Both the position numbers and the translations under genes were made by a program. Positions 43,699-52,433 of a stretch of 64,000 nucleotides of DNA are shown piece after piece. This DNA comes from Gemmiger sp. An194 (GTDB lineage: Bacteria; Bacillota; Clostridia; Oscillospirales; Ruminococcaceae): the NCBI RefSeq assembly GCF_002160145.1, contig NZ_NFKA01000012.1, positions 1 through 64,000 of the forward strand, read 5' to 3'. A model generated the notes under the pieces. That model was given only the letters and a program-made list of their open reading frames with translations. It did not search any database and was not told the DNA's origin. Position 1 is the stretch's first letter. The number at the start of each line of letters is the position of its first letter.

Positions 43699-44638
43699 TG
43701 TAATTATACCGGTTTACAATGTTGAGAAATATTTAAATGAATGCGTAGATAGTGTATTGGCGCAGTCTTATAAGGATTTCGAAATTATACTAATTGATGA
43801 TGGTTCTACAGATTTGTCAGGAGATATATGTGATCAATACGAAAGAGAATTCAACTGCGTGAAGGTTGTACATCAAAATAATTATGGATTGTCAGAAGCC
43901 AGAAATACTGGTATTAGAACAGCTCAAGGAAAATATTTAGTGTTTCTTGATTCAGATGACTATTTTAAAGAAGATGGATTAGGTACACTTTCTCAGATTA
44001 TTGAAAAAAATAATCCGGAAGTCATAATAAATAACTACTATTGCGTGACGGAAAATACGGAAACATTGTGCAGTAAAAATTGGAAATTTCCGGAAATAAT
44101 CAATGCCTCGGAAAGAGCATTGATTGAATGTTCGGATGCAAGGAATATTATACTCACAGCATGGTGTGTTGTAGTAAGACAAGATTACCTGATGAACCAT
44201 AATCTTATGTTCTATCCTGGAATTAAGCATGAAGATGAACTTTGGACACCTCAAATCATTATTAATAGCAACAAAATTGCTTTTAATGAAAAGGCGTTCT
44301 ATTGCTATCGAATGGAAAGACCTGGATCTATTGTAAAGGAGCCTGATATAAAAAAACTTTTTGATAAAATTTTTATTGTGGATAAATTGACCGAATTTGC
44401 TGAGCAAAAAGACAGAAAGAAATGTCGAGCAGTTAAACAAAGATGTGCAAAGTTGATTACGGGAGTTATTCGAAGCTTAGTAGAGTATAGCGATACAAAA
44501 AGCTATAAAATGCTGATGGATGAGACACAAAAGAGAATTGGCATTTTGTGCTATGGGCAATCTATTAAATATATTATTCTATATTTATTATGTTCATTAA
44601 CTGATGTTGGTTCTGTGTCGAAAATTTGGAATAAATAG
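43685..44638 (+). CDS. Family 2 glycosyltransferase
   Basis: The 317-residue GT2 enzyme has [52 protein letters not shown] and [9 protein letters not shown]. GTG 43685 was preferred (AAAAAGGAAG upstream), which overlaps the polymerase gene by 14 bases; a TTG at 43655 has no ribosome site. It is similar in plan to the gene at 41456 and probably adds another residue of the repeat unit. Confidence 0.9.
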   Translation: [317 protein letters not shown]

Positions 44639-44659
44639 TAAATGGGGAGAAACTTCCGG

Positions 44660-45739
44660 ATGATGGAAAAAAGTATAAGAGTAATAAAAGGAAAAGTGAA
44701 AAAGTGTGTTTTTGACTTGATAACTCTTATGTGTGCGATTCAATTAATTTCTTTTCGAAAAAGATTTATCATCTTTGATACACCATCACATGAAAATATT
44801 GGAGATCAGGCAATTCTTATTGCGGAAATTGAGTACTTGAAAAAGATTTCGCCTGAGCATAAAGTGATTACAATACCAGCAGAGTGCGTAGAAAGATTCT
44901 TAAAAACCTATTCTAACTTGATAAAAAATGAAGATATAATCTTGATTCATGGAGGCGGATTTCTAGGTTCAATATGGAAAGATGAAATGTATGCGGAAGT
45001 GATTCAAAGATATCTTTCAAATATGGTAGTCATTTTTCCGCAGACTATTTTTTATGAGAACACACATTATGGGAATCATCGTTTGAAGGTTGAAAAAGAC
45101 ATATTTGACAAAGAGAATTTGATGCTGTTTGTTCGTGATCAACGATCTCAAATCTTTGCGGAAGAAAACCTCTACCAGATAAATCCTCAAAATTGTGTCT
45201 TGATTCCTGATATCGTTCTATCCTATCACACTGAAATTAGTAATCAGTCTGTAGAAAATTACATGATTGCATGCCTAAGAAACGACAAAGAAAAGGTTTC
45301 AACGGATAATTTTTATGCTAAACTCGAGGAAGTTGCAAAAAAAGAATGCTATAAATTAGAACTAACTGATATGTGTACGGATCATTCGATTCGTAGAAAA
45401 TGCGAAAAATATAGAATTGTTGAATGCAAATTAAAACAATTTGCGAAAGCAAAATTTGTTGTTACAGATCGCCTTCACTGCATGGTTTTCTGTGCGTTGG
45501 TAGGAACGCCTTGCATTGCGATGGATAATAGTAGTAAAAAAGTAAAAGGTGTTTATGAAAAGTGGCTGAAAGATTTAGATTATATTGTGTTTTGTGAAAA
45601 TGAAAACGACGCGTTGAGCAAAGCGAAAGAATGGACCAAAACCGACAGCATTAAGGTGACCCGTTATTCTCCTAAAGACTTGGAGAATGCTTTTGAACCC
45701 CTTGCAAAAGTTTTGAAAGTTAGTCTAATGAACAGGTAA
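44660..45739 (+). CDS. Polysaccharide pyruvyl transferase family protein
   Basis: The 359-residue protein has the family hallmarks HENIGDQAILIAEIEYL near the start, IILIHGGGFLGSIWKDE, VVIFPQTIFYE and the late AKFVVTDRLHCMVFCALVGTPCIAMDN. These enzymes transfer pyruvate ketals, or act as related glycosyl/acyl transferases, on polysaccharide precursors, adding negative charge. ATG 44660 follows GGGGAGA at nine bases; ATG 44642 lies in front of that site. AT-rich. Confidence 0.87.
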   Translation: MMEKSIRVIKGKVKKCVFDLITLMCAIQLISFRKRFIIFDTPSHENIGDQAILIAEIEYLKKISPEHKVITIPAECVERFLKTYSNLIKNEDIILIHGGGFLGSIWKDEMYAEVIQRYLSNMVVIFPQTIFYENTHYGNHRLKVEKDIFDKENLMLFVRDQRSQIFAEENLYQINPQNCVLIPDIVLSYHTEISNQSVENYMIACLRNDKEKVSTDNFYAKLEEVAKKECYKLELTDMCTDHSIRRKCEKYRIVECKLKQFAKAKFVVTDRLHCMVFCALVGTPCIAMDNSSKKVKGVYEKWLKDLDYIVFCENENDALSKAKEWTKTDSIKVTRYSPKDLENAFEPLAKVLKVSLMNR

Positions 45740-45745
45740 TAAACA

Positions 45746-46996
45746 ATGGAAAATAAAGTAATTGTGAATGAAGTTCAAGTGAATGGAAATAAGCTTATCT
45801 GTGATTTTAGGGCGTACGGAGAAATTGAAAAATGCTTTTTGAAGAATGAGTTTGAAGTTGAATATGATTTCGATTTGACAGATATTCCTAAAAGTATTTT
45901 GGTTATTCCATTGCTTGGAGACATATTACCGCTTGTATGGCTGTATAAGGCTGAGATTGTCGCAGAAGAGATTGATGCTGATTTTCTGGAGGAAATTGGA
46001 AAAGCAGAAGATGGTTTCAGAGAAATGTATCCAATGCTTTCATTTGGTGGAAAAATCACAGCTCGAGCGGTTAAAAGTACTTCCGTATCAAAAGAAAGAA
46101 AAGTTGGATGCTTCTTTTCTGGTGGGGTAGATGCTTTTACAACGCTGTATTCGCATCTTGAGGAGAAACCGCTTCTCATCACTATATGGGGAAGCGATAT
46201 AAAGTTGGATGATATTGATGGTTGGGGAAATGTAGAGCATCATGTGAAGAAAACTGCGAAAGACTTTGGGCTTTCATATACACGGATAAAAAGCGATTTT
46301 CGCGGCTTAATTAACGAAAAAGTAGCCAACCGGAAAGTAAGAATATCTGGTGATGGCTGGTGGCATGGTTTTTCCTGCGGAATGGGACTAATTTGTCATG
46401 CTGCAGTTATTGCTTATAAGTATAGCTTAAAAAATGTCTATATTGCATCCAGTTTTCCCGCCTACTTAAAAGGACAATATACATGTGGAAGTGATCCGGT
46501 AATTGATAATAATATTAAATACGCAAGATGTAGTACTGTACATGATGGTTACGAAATGGATCGTCAACAAAAGGTGCGCTATATCCTGGAGAAAAGTGAA
46601 CATTATGGGATAAAACCACATCTGAGAGTATGTTGGGAATCGAGAGGCGGGAAAAATTGCGGCCATTGTGAGAAATGTTATCGCACAATTTTAGAAATTG
46701 TTTCAGAAAATGGTGATCCGAATCAGTATGGATTTAATTGGAATGAAGATAGTATAAAACGATGTGAGGAAGATTTTAGAAAGAAAATTGATCTTTCTGA
46801 AAAAAGAATACAGTGGTCCTACGAATCTATTATTAAGTCGTTTAATAATCATTATAATGGAGATAAAAATGCGTACTCTTGGATGTTGGGCGATAACTTG
46901 ATAGTAATGAATAAAACTATTCTAAAACAATTTAAACGTACTATCGTTTATAGAGGGCTAAGAAAGGCGCTTAGAATAGTAAGAAACTATATCTAA
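45746..46996 (+). CDS. QueC-like PP-loop ATPase domain protein in polysaccharide cluster
   Basis: The 416-residue protein has a central PP-loop, GCFFSGGVDAF (S125-D129), the pyrophosphate-binding motif of adenylating enzymes. It also has a late zinc-type motif with C296, C305, C308 and C311, spacing C-x8-C-x2-C-x2-C. That spacing is what I recall for QueC, the 7-cyano-7-deazaguanine synthase. The first 115 residues do not look like QueC, and a helical basic tail follows. No queuosine genes are nearby, so an ATP-dependent amidation or nitrogen transfer on a sugar precursor is possible, as with PseA. Function is inference. ATG 45746 has a weak ribosome site. Confidence 0.72.
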   Translation: MENKVIVNEVQVNGNKLICDFRAYGEIEKCFLKNEFEVEYDFDLTDIPKSILVIPLLGDILPLVWLYKAEIVAEEIDADFLEEIGKAEDGFREMYPMLSFGGKITARAVKSTSVSKERKVGCFFSGGVDAFTTLYSHLEEKPLLITIWGSDIKLDDIDGWGNVEHHVKKTAKDFGLSYTRIKSDFRGLINEKVANRKVRISGDGWWHGFSCGMGLICHAAVIAYKYSLKNVYIASSFPAYLKGQYTCGSDPVIDNNIKYARCSTVHDGYEMDRQQKVRYILEKSEHYGIKPHLRVCWESRGGKNCGHCEKCYRTILEIVSENGDPNQYGFNWNEDSIKRCEEDFRKKIDLSEKRIQWSYESIIKSFNNHYNGDKNAYSWMLGDNLIVMNKTILKQFKRTIVYRGLRKALRIVRNYI

Positions 46997-47010
46997 GATA
47001 GGATAAAGTA

Positions 47011-48558
47011 ATGAAAAATGGTAGCCGAACAGCAATAAACCTTGCGTGCAGTTTTTTGGTGTTGGGGACAAGCATTTGCATTAACCTTTTTATGTCCCCG
47101 TATATTGTAAGTAAAATTGGTGTAGAGGCAAACGGGTTTATCACGCTTGCTAACAATTTTACAACATACTTGAATTTGTTTATCCTTGCCCTCAATAGTA
47201 TGGCTGCGCGGTTTATATCAATTGAATATAACAAGCAGAATTATCAGAAAGCGAATTTATATTATAATTCGGTCTTTTGGGGCAATTTAGCTCTGGTCCT
47301 GATTTTTGCTCCGATAATGTTTTGGGGAATTTTTAATCTTCAAAAATGGATTGATATCCCTCCCGAATTGGTAAGCGATGTTAAGGGGCTATTTGCGCTT
47401 GTGCTTCTCAACTTCTTTTTAGCTACTGCAGCACCTAACTGGGAGTGTGGCGTATTTACAACGAATAGACTGGATAGGCAATATATTCCTAACGTGATAA
47501 CGTCACTTTTGAAATGTGCGTTGCTCTACATATCGTTGACATTGATTGTTCCTAAAGTATGGTATGTTGGCTTGGTTACATTCATCGTTGGAACGATAAA
47601 TTTGTGTGTAAATGGGTATAACACCCATGCTTTGACTCCTCGATTGAAGATCGGTTTTCGGAAAGGGAAGAGAACTTGGTCGATTGATGCCATTAAGCAG
47701 CTTCTCTCTGCTGGTATATGGAATTCGATTACATCAGCAGGATGGATGCTATTGAACGGATTGGACCTCCTCGTTGCCAATTTGTTTATTAATTCTACAG
47801 CGATGGGTCTGATTTCGCTGTCTAAGATATTATATACATTGATGACTGAATTTTCTAATTCAATTAATCGAGTGTTTGTGCCTTCGATGGTAATCGATTA
47901 TGCTACGGGAGATTCTAAAAACCTTGTAGCCAATGTGAAAAAGTGGGTCAAAATATCTTCTGTTTTGATGGTGACACCGTTGGCAGGAATAATGGTTCTA
48001 AGCGATGACTTCTTCCGTTTATGGGTCCCGGGGCAAGACTATATGTTGTTGTCCAGGCTTTCAATGCTGGCTTGTGCAGGATCTATTTTTTTGTGTGGAA
48101 GCCAGGTTCTTTTCCAACTTTTTACAGTAACAAATCGCCTGAAGGCTTATTCGGTATCAGTTCTTGCAAGTGGTGTAATTTCGTCTCTCGTCGTATTTGG
48201 AATTTTAAGAATAAACTCCGATGAAACGTTTGGTATGTATGTCATTGTTGGAACAAGTACAGTGGTAGCAGTAATTCGAAATCTGCTATTTTTGATTCCT
48301 CTGGCGGCCCGAAGCCTCGATCAGAAAGCAACGGTTTTTTATCCGGTTAATTTGATGTGTATAACGAATGCAGTTGTTTGTATTGCAGTTTCAAGCTTTG
48401 TGAGAAGTTTCTTTACAATAAACAATTGGATTGAGTTCATTTTTATTGCCTGTTTGATTGCAATAACCAATTTCGTTTTAAGTAGCATAATCTTGCTAAA
48501 TAAAAATGAAAAACGAGAATTGCTGGAGAAAATAACAGGAAAACTGATAAAGAGATAA
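47011..48558 (+). CDS. Wzx-type lipid-linked oligosaccharide flippase
   Basis: The 515-residue protein has about 12-14 membrane helices and belongs to the MVF/polysaccharide-exporter superfamily: it starts INLACSFLVLGTSICINLFMSPYIVSKIGVEANGFITLANNF. It flips undecaprenyl-linked repeat units to the outside for polymerisation. It is the last gene of the cluster and is followed at once by a strong terminator. ATG 47011 follows AGGATAAAG. Confidence 0.88.
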   Translation: MKNGSRTAINLACSFLVLGTSICINLFMSPYIVSKIGVEANGFITLANNFTTYLNLFILALNSMAARFISIEYNKQNYQKANLYYNSVFWGNLALVLIFAPIMFWGIFNLQKWIDIPPELVSDVKGLFALVLLNFFLATAAPNWECGVFTTNRLDRQYIPNVITSLLKCALLYISLTLIVPKVWYVGLVTFIVGTINLCVNGYNTHALTPRLKIGFRKGKRTWSIDAIKQLLSAGIWNSITSAGWMLLNGLDLLVANLFINSTAMGLISLSKILYTLMTEFSNSINRVFVPSMVIDYATGDSKNLVANVKKWVKISSVLMVTPLAGIMVLSDDFFRLWVPGQDYMLLSRLSMLACAGSIFLCGSQVLFQLFTVTNRLKAYSVSVLASGVISSLVVFGILRINSDETFGMYVIVGTSTVVAVIRNLLFLIPLAARSLDQKATVFYPVNLMCITNAVVCIAVSSFVRSFFTINNWIEFIFIACLIAITNFVLSSIILLNKNEKRELLEKITGKLIKR

Positions 48559-48574
48559 TTGTTTAACCAAAAAA

Positions 48575-48604
48575 GGAGCACCCCGCCCGGGGTGCTCCTT
48601 TTTT
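48575..48604. terminator. Bidirectional terminator after the polysaccharide cluster
   Basis: 10-bp arms GGAGCACCCC/GGGGTGCTCC with loop GCCC, flanked by A and T runs, between convergent genes. Confidence 0.92.
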
Positions 48605-48616
48605 CTATCCAAATCC

Positions 48617-49996
48617 TCACAGCTTCGCCAGAAACGCTTCCAGCTGCTGCAGCTGGGCCGTCACCGAGGCCGGGCCGGTGCCGCCTTCGCTTGTGCGCCG
48701 CGCCACGCAGGCCGCAAGATCGATCGCCTCGTATACATCCTGATCGAACAGCTCGCTCAGGCTCTGGTATTCCGCAAGGCTCACATCCTCCAGCACCTTG
48801 CCCTCCGCGATGAATTTCGCCACCAGCTGGCCCGTCAGCTTGTAGGCGCTGCGGAACGGCATCCCCTTGCGCGTCAGGTAATCCGCCAGGTCGGTGGCGT
48901 TGATGAACCCCTTCTGCGCCGCCGCGTACATGTTCGCCTTCAGCGGCTTCATGGTGCGCACCATCGGCGCGAACACCTCCAGACACTGGCTCACCGTGTC
49001 GATGGCGTCGAAGATGGCCTCCTTGTCCTCCTGCATGTCCTTGTTGTAGGCCAGCGGCAGCCCCTTCAGCATGGTCAGCGTGCCCATTAAGTCGCCGTAC
49101 ACCCGGCCCGTCTTGCCGCGCACCAGCTCCGCCATGTCCGGGTTTTTCTTCTGGGGCATGATGCTGGACCCGGTGGTGAAGCCGTCGTCCAGCTCCACAA
49201 ACTTGAATTCCCAGCTGGACCAGAGGATGATCTCCTCCGAAAAGCGGGAAAGATGCATCATCACAAGGGCCAGCGCGCTCAGGATCTCCACGCAGAAGTC
49301 CCGGTCGGATACGCCGTCCATGCTGTTTTGACACACCCCGTCGAAGCCCAGCGCTGCGGCGGTCATGGCCCGGTCGGTGTCGTAGGTGGTGCCCGCCAGC
49401 GCGCAGCTGCCCAGAGGGCTGTAGTTCATGCGCCCCACCGCGTCCTGCAGGCGGGTCACATCCCGCTGCAGCATGGCCGCCCAGGCCAGCAGATGATGGG
49501 CAAAACACACCGGCTGCGCCCGCTGCAGATGGGTATAGCCCGGCAGGATGGCATCCTGATTGGCCTTGGCCTGCTCATAAATGGCCTCCAGCAGCGCTTT
49601 GATCTGGTCCTGCAGCGAAGAGCAGGCATCCCGCAGATAGAGCCGCAGGTCGGTGGCCACCTGGTCGTTCCGGCTGCGGGCGGTGTGCAGCCGCTTGCCC
49701 GCGTCCCCGATGCGGCGGGTCAGCTCCGCCTCCACGAACATGTGGATGTCCTCGGCGGTGGGGTCGATGGCAAGAGTGCCGCTGTCCAGCTCGGCCAGAA
49801 TGTCCTCCAGCCCGCTGGTGATGGCGGCAAGGTCCGCCCCGCTCAGAATGCCCTTCGCCGCCAGCATGGCCGCGTGGGCCAGCGAGCCGGTGATGTCCTG
49901 CCGGTACATGCGGCAGTCGATGTGGATGGACGAGTTGAAATCGTCCGCGATTTTACTGGTGGCGGACTGTGCCCGCCCTGCCCAAAGCTTTTCCAT
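48617..49996 (-). CDS. argH: Argininosuccinate lyase
   Basis: The 459-residue enzyme of the fumarase/aspartase superfamily splits argininosuccinate into arginine and fumarate, the last step of arginine synthesis. The catalytic-loop signature GSSIMPQKKNPD, the N-terminal LWAGRAQSATSKIADDFNSS and the TARSRNDQVATDLRLYLRD region are all present. ATG 49996. It stands alone without argG. A promoter with good spacing is 90 bases upstream. Confidence 0.95.
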   Translation of the reverse strand: MEKLWAGRAQSATSKIADDFNSSIHIDCRMYRQDITGSLAHAAMLAAKGILSGADLAAITSGLEDILAELDSGTLAIDPTAEDIHMFVEAELTRRIGDAGKRLHTARSRNDQVATDLRLYLRDACSSLQDQIKALLEAIYEQAKANQDAILPGYTHLQRAQPVCFAHHLLAWAAMLQRDVTRLQDAVGRMNYSPLGSCALAGTTYDTDRAMTAAALGFDGVCQNSMDGVSDRDFCVEILSALALVMMHLSRFSEEIILWSSWEFKFVELDDGFTTGSSIMPQKKNPDMAELVRGKTGRVYGDLMGTLTMLKGLPLAYNKDMQEDKEAIFDAIDTVSQCLEVFAPMVRTMKPLKANMYAAAQKGFINATDLADYLTRKGMPFRSAYKLTGQLVAKFIAEGKVLEDVSLAEYQSLSELFDQDVYEAIDLAACVARRTSEGGTGPASVTAQLQQLEAFLAKL

Positions 49997-50080
49997 ATCC
50001 GTTCCGGCCCGGCCGGTGCCGGGCGCGTCCCCCTCTCGTTTTCGGCTCTTTCTGTGTGCCGAATTGTGATTATATGCATG

Positions 50081-50109
50081 ATATTAGCATAAATATTCTT
50101 TAAATGCAA
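50081..50109 (-). promoter_or_regulatory. argH promoter
   Basis: On the minus strand TTGCAT (50109-50104), 17 bases and TAATAT (50086-50081). The surrounding AT-rich ATGCAT-like repeats could include an ArgR box, but none matches the consensus well. Confidence 0.65.
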
Positions 50110-50211
50110 GAAATATGCGAAAATAAAGAATAAAAATTCGATGAGCAGATATTGCTGTATTTCGACGCGGCAACCGGAAGGGCGAAAAGCCGAAGAAAAA
50201 ACAATGCCCCC

Positions 50212-50238
50212 GCTTTTGTGAGTTTTCACCAAAAGCGA
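50212..50238 (-). terminator. Hairpin, probable part of lacI-type gene terminator
   Basis: Arms CGCTTTTG-TGA and TCACCAAAAGCG pair with one bulge. On the minus strand GCGGGGGCATTGTTTTTTC follows. Confidence 0.5.
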
Positions 50239-50251
50239 GAGCATATTTTGT

Positions 50252-50293
50252 ATGCGGGGCGAAATGTCAAACGATTGACATTTCGCCCCGCAT
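50252..50293. repeat. Perfect 19-bp-arm palindrome downstream of lacI-type gene
   Basis: ATGCGGGGCGAAATGTCAA (50252-50270) and its exact complement (50275-50293) are separated by ACGA. Neither side has a strong U-tract on the minus strand; CTTTTATG follows on the plus strand. It may be a transcript-stabilising hairpin, a terminator or a binding site. Confidence 0.75.
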
Positions 50294-50323
50294 CTTTTAT
50301 GATGAGGGAGGAACAGGAGCGCT

Positions 50324-51304
50324 TCAGGTGCTCTGGCGCTGGATCAGCTGCACCGGGAAGACCCTTGCTTCCGGCGCACCGGCGTTTTCGCCGGCCACGA
50401 TCCGCTCCACTGCCCAGCGGCAGATGTCATCCACCGGCTGGTGGATGGTGGTCAGGGGCGAGGTGGTCAGGCAGGCGAGATCGGTGTCGTCGTAGCCCAC
50501 CACCTTCATCCGGCCGGGCACATCGATGCCCTGCTGGCTGCAATATTGCAGCACCTGGGCGGCAATGATATCGTTGGACGAGAACACGCCGTCCACCTCC
50601 GGGTGCTCCTGGAACAGCTGGTGGATCAGCGGCTCGTAGCGCATGGCGATGAAGTCCCGCTCGCTGGCGTCCACCATCACCGGAGGTTCGGCCCCCCGCT
50701 CGCGGCACACATCGCAGAAGCCCACCCAGCGCTTGTTGGCGTCCATCTCGATGCCCGCGCTGCCGCTGATGTAGGCAAGCCGCCTGCAGCCCCGGTCCAG
50801 CAGATGCTCCGCCGCCAGCCGGCCGCCGGTGTAGTTGTCGGCGCAGGCGCTGGGCACCGAATCCGCCAGGGTGCGGTCGATGGTGACCAGCGGCAGGTTG
50901 GCCAGGTTCACATGCTGGGAAAGGTTCTGGGTGTGGCTGGCCAGAATGACCCCCGCCACCTTGTTGCTTTTCAGCATGTGGAAATATTCCACCTCTTTGT
51001 TCACGTCCAGGTCGGACACGCACAAAAGCAGCTTGTAGCCGCTGGCGCACACATGCCGCTCCACGCAGTCGATCACCGCGCCGAAAAAGAAGTGTTTAGC
51101 CGAGGGCACGATCAGCCCGATGAAGCTGCTCTTCTGCTTGATGAGCGACTGGGCCAGCTCGTTGGGGTGGTAGTCCAGCTCCTCCATGGCCGCCAGAATC
51201 TTGGCGCGAGTCTTTTCACTCACGTTGACCCGGTTGTTCAGCATCCGGGAAATGGTGGTCACCGTCACGCCGGAAAGGCGCGCCACATCTTTTAAAGTTG
51301 CCAT
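50324..51304 (-). CDS. LacI family transcriptional regulator
   Basis: The 326-residue protein has a LacI helix-turn-helix, ATLKDVARLSGVTVTTISRMLNN, the hinge YHPNELAQSLIKQKS and a periplasmic-binding-protein-like effector domain. It probably represses the divergent kinase/GH13 operon and responds to a sugar or sugar phosphate. ATG 51304 follows GAGAGGAG. Its promoter (TTGACT-N18-GATAAT) lies in the shared 130-bp region. Confidence 0.92.
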   Translation of the reverse strand: MATLKDVARLSGVTVTTISRMLNNRVNVSEKTRAKILAAMEELDYHPNELAQSLIKQKSSFIGLIVPSAKHFFFGAVIDCVERHVCASGYKLLLCVSDLDVNKEVEYFHMLKSNKVAGVILASHTQNLSQHVNLANLPLVTIDRTLADSVPSACADNYTGGRLAAEHLLDRGCRRLAYISGSAGIEMDANKRWVGFCDVCRERGAEPPVMVDASERDFIAMRYEPLIHQLFQEHPEVDGVFSSNDIIAAQVLQYCSQQGIDVPGRMKVVGYDDTDLACLTTSPLTTIHQPVDDICRWAVERIVAGENAGAPEARVFPVQLIQRQST

Positions 51305-51342
51305 AGGGCCGTTGCTCCTCTCGCCGCGAAATTTTCCTTTTT

Positions 51343-51372
51343 ATTATCCCACAGCGGCGGGGGGCAAGTCAA
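51343..51372 (-). promoter_or_regulatory. lacI-type gene promoter
   Basis: On the minus strand TTGACT (51372-51367), 18 bases and GATAAT (51348-51343). Confidence 0.65.
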
Positions 51373-51434
51373 ACGGGCCTTTGCAGATACCAAACAAGTT
51401 TTCATCCATTCCAAAGCGCAAAGGAGAACGTATT

Positions 51435-52400
51435 ATGAACAACACGCTGCTGAACACCCTGAAGGCTGCCCGCGAGGGCCTGGCCGAGCGTCTGGATTCC
51501 ATGACCCTGCCCGCCGAGATCCCCCACGGCGACATGCCCGGCGACAAGGTGCTCATCACCGAGAGCCACGTGGCCAAGGCCAAGACCATCCTGCCCGTTC
51601 TGGTGGACAAGATGATCGCCGCTCTGGAGAATAAGCCCCTGCAGCGGTGCGTGATCAGCGTGTGCGGCGGCTCCGGCGTGGGCAAGAGCGAGACCGCGTC
51701 CCTGCTGGGCTGGTACCTGGGCCAGCTGGGCGCGAAGAGCTATATCCTCTCCGGCGACAACTACCCCCACCGCATCCCCGAGTACAACGACGCCGAGCGT
51801 CTGCGCGTGTTCCGGGACTTCGGCCTGAAGGGCCTGGTGGCCTCCGGCCTGCATACCGCTGAAATCAGCGAAACGCTCCATGAGCTGATGGAAGCGGACA
51901 AGGACGCTGACCCGGCTCTGTGCGGCGAATACAGCTGGCTGAGCGTTTACCAGGCGGCGGGCCGCCGTGGCCTGAAGGGCTACCTGGGCACCCCCAATGA
52001 GATCGACTTCGACCGGGTGAACGGCATCATCGCCCAGTTCCAGGCGGGCGCGGAGCACATCGCCCTGAAGCGGATGGGCCGCCGCCCCAGCGAGCTGTGG
52101 ACTGAGACCGTGGACTTCTCCGCCACCAGCGTGCTGATCATCGAGTGGACCCACAGCAACAACGACAACCTGGCCGGTGTGGACCTGCCGGTGCTGCTGA
52201 ACAGCACCCCCGCCGAGACCATGGCCCACCGCCGCGAGCGCAACCGGGACGGCAAAGTGGACAGCCCCTTCACCACCATGGTGCTGGAGATCGAGCAGGG
52301 CCTGCTGGCCTCTCAGGCCCACAAGGCGGCTGTGATTCTGTCCAAGAGCGGCGAGCTGCTCAGCTACGCCGACTACCAGGCCCTGATGGCCAACGCCTGA
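51435..52400 (+). CDS. P-loop kinase of unknown substrate, linked to GH13_18 phosphorylase
   Basis: The 321-residue protein has a Walker A, GGSGVGKSE (78-86), followed by a uridine-kinase or APS-kinase-like core (SYILSGDNYPHRIPEYNDAERL..., VLIIEWTHSNNDNL). Similar proteins are sometimes labelled adenylylsulfate kinase, but no sulfur genes are near. It is the first gene of a two-gene operon with a sucrose-phosphorylase-like enzyme and is divergent from a LacI regulator. A role in phosphorylating the sugar substrate or product is an inference. ATG 51435 follows AAAGGAG. Confidence 0.72.
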   Translation: MNNTLLNTLKAAREGLAERLDSMTLPAEIPHGDMPGDKVLITESHVAKAKTILPVLVDKMIAALENKPLQRCVISVCGGSGVGKSETASLLGWYLGQLGAKSYILSGDNYPHRIPEYNDAERLRVFRDFGLKGLVASGLHTAEISETLHELMEADKDADPALCGEYSWLSVYQAAGRRGLKGYLGTPNEIDFDRVNGIIAQFQAGAEHIALKRMGRRPSELWTETVDFSATSVLIIEWTHSNNDNLAGVDLPVLLNSTPAETMAHRRERNRDGKVDSPFTTMVLEIEQGLLASQAHKAAVILSKSGELLSYADYQALMANA

Positions 52401-52433
52401 GCGGCGCAACAAGAGAGAAAGGGGAACAGAGCA

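Noticed and set aside
50060-50130. ArgR box at the argH promoter
   Set aside because: The AT-rich ATGCAT-like stretches do not match the ARG-box consensus well enough to call a site.
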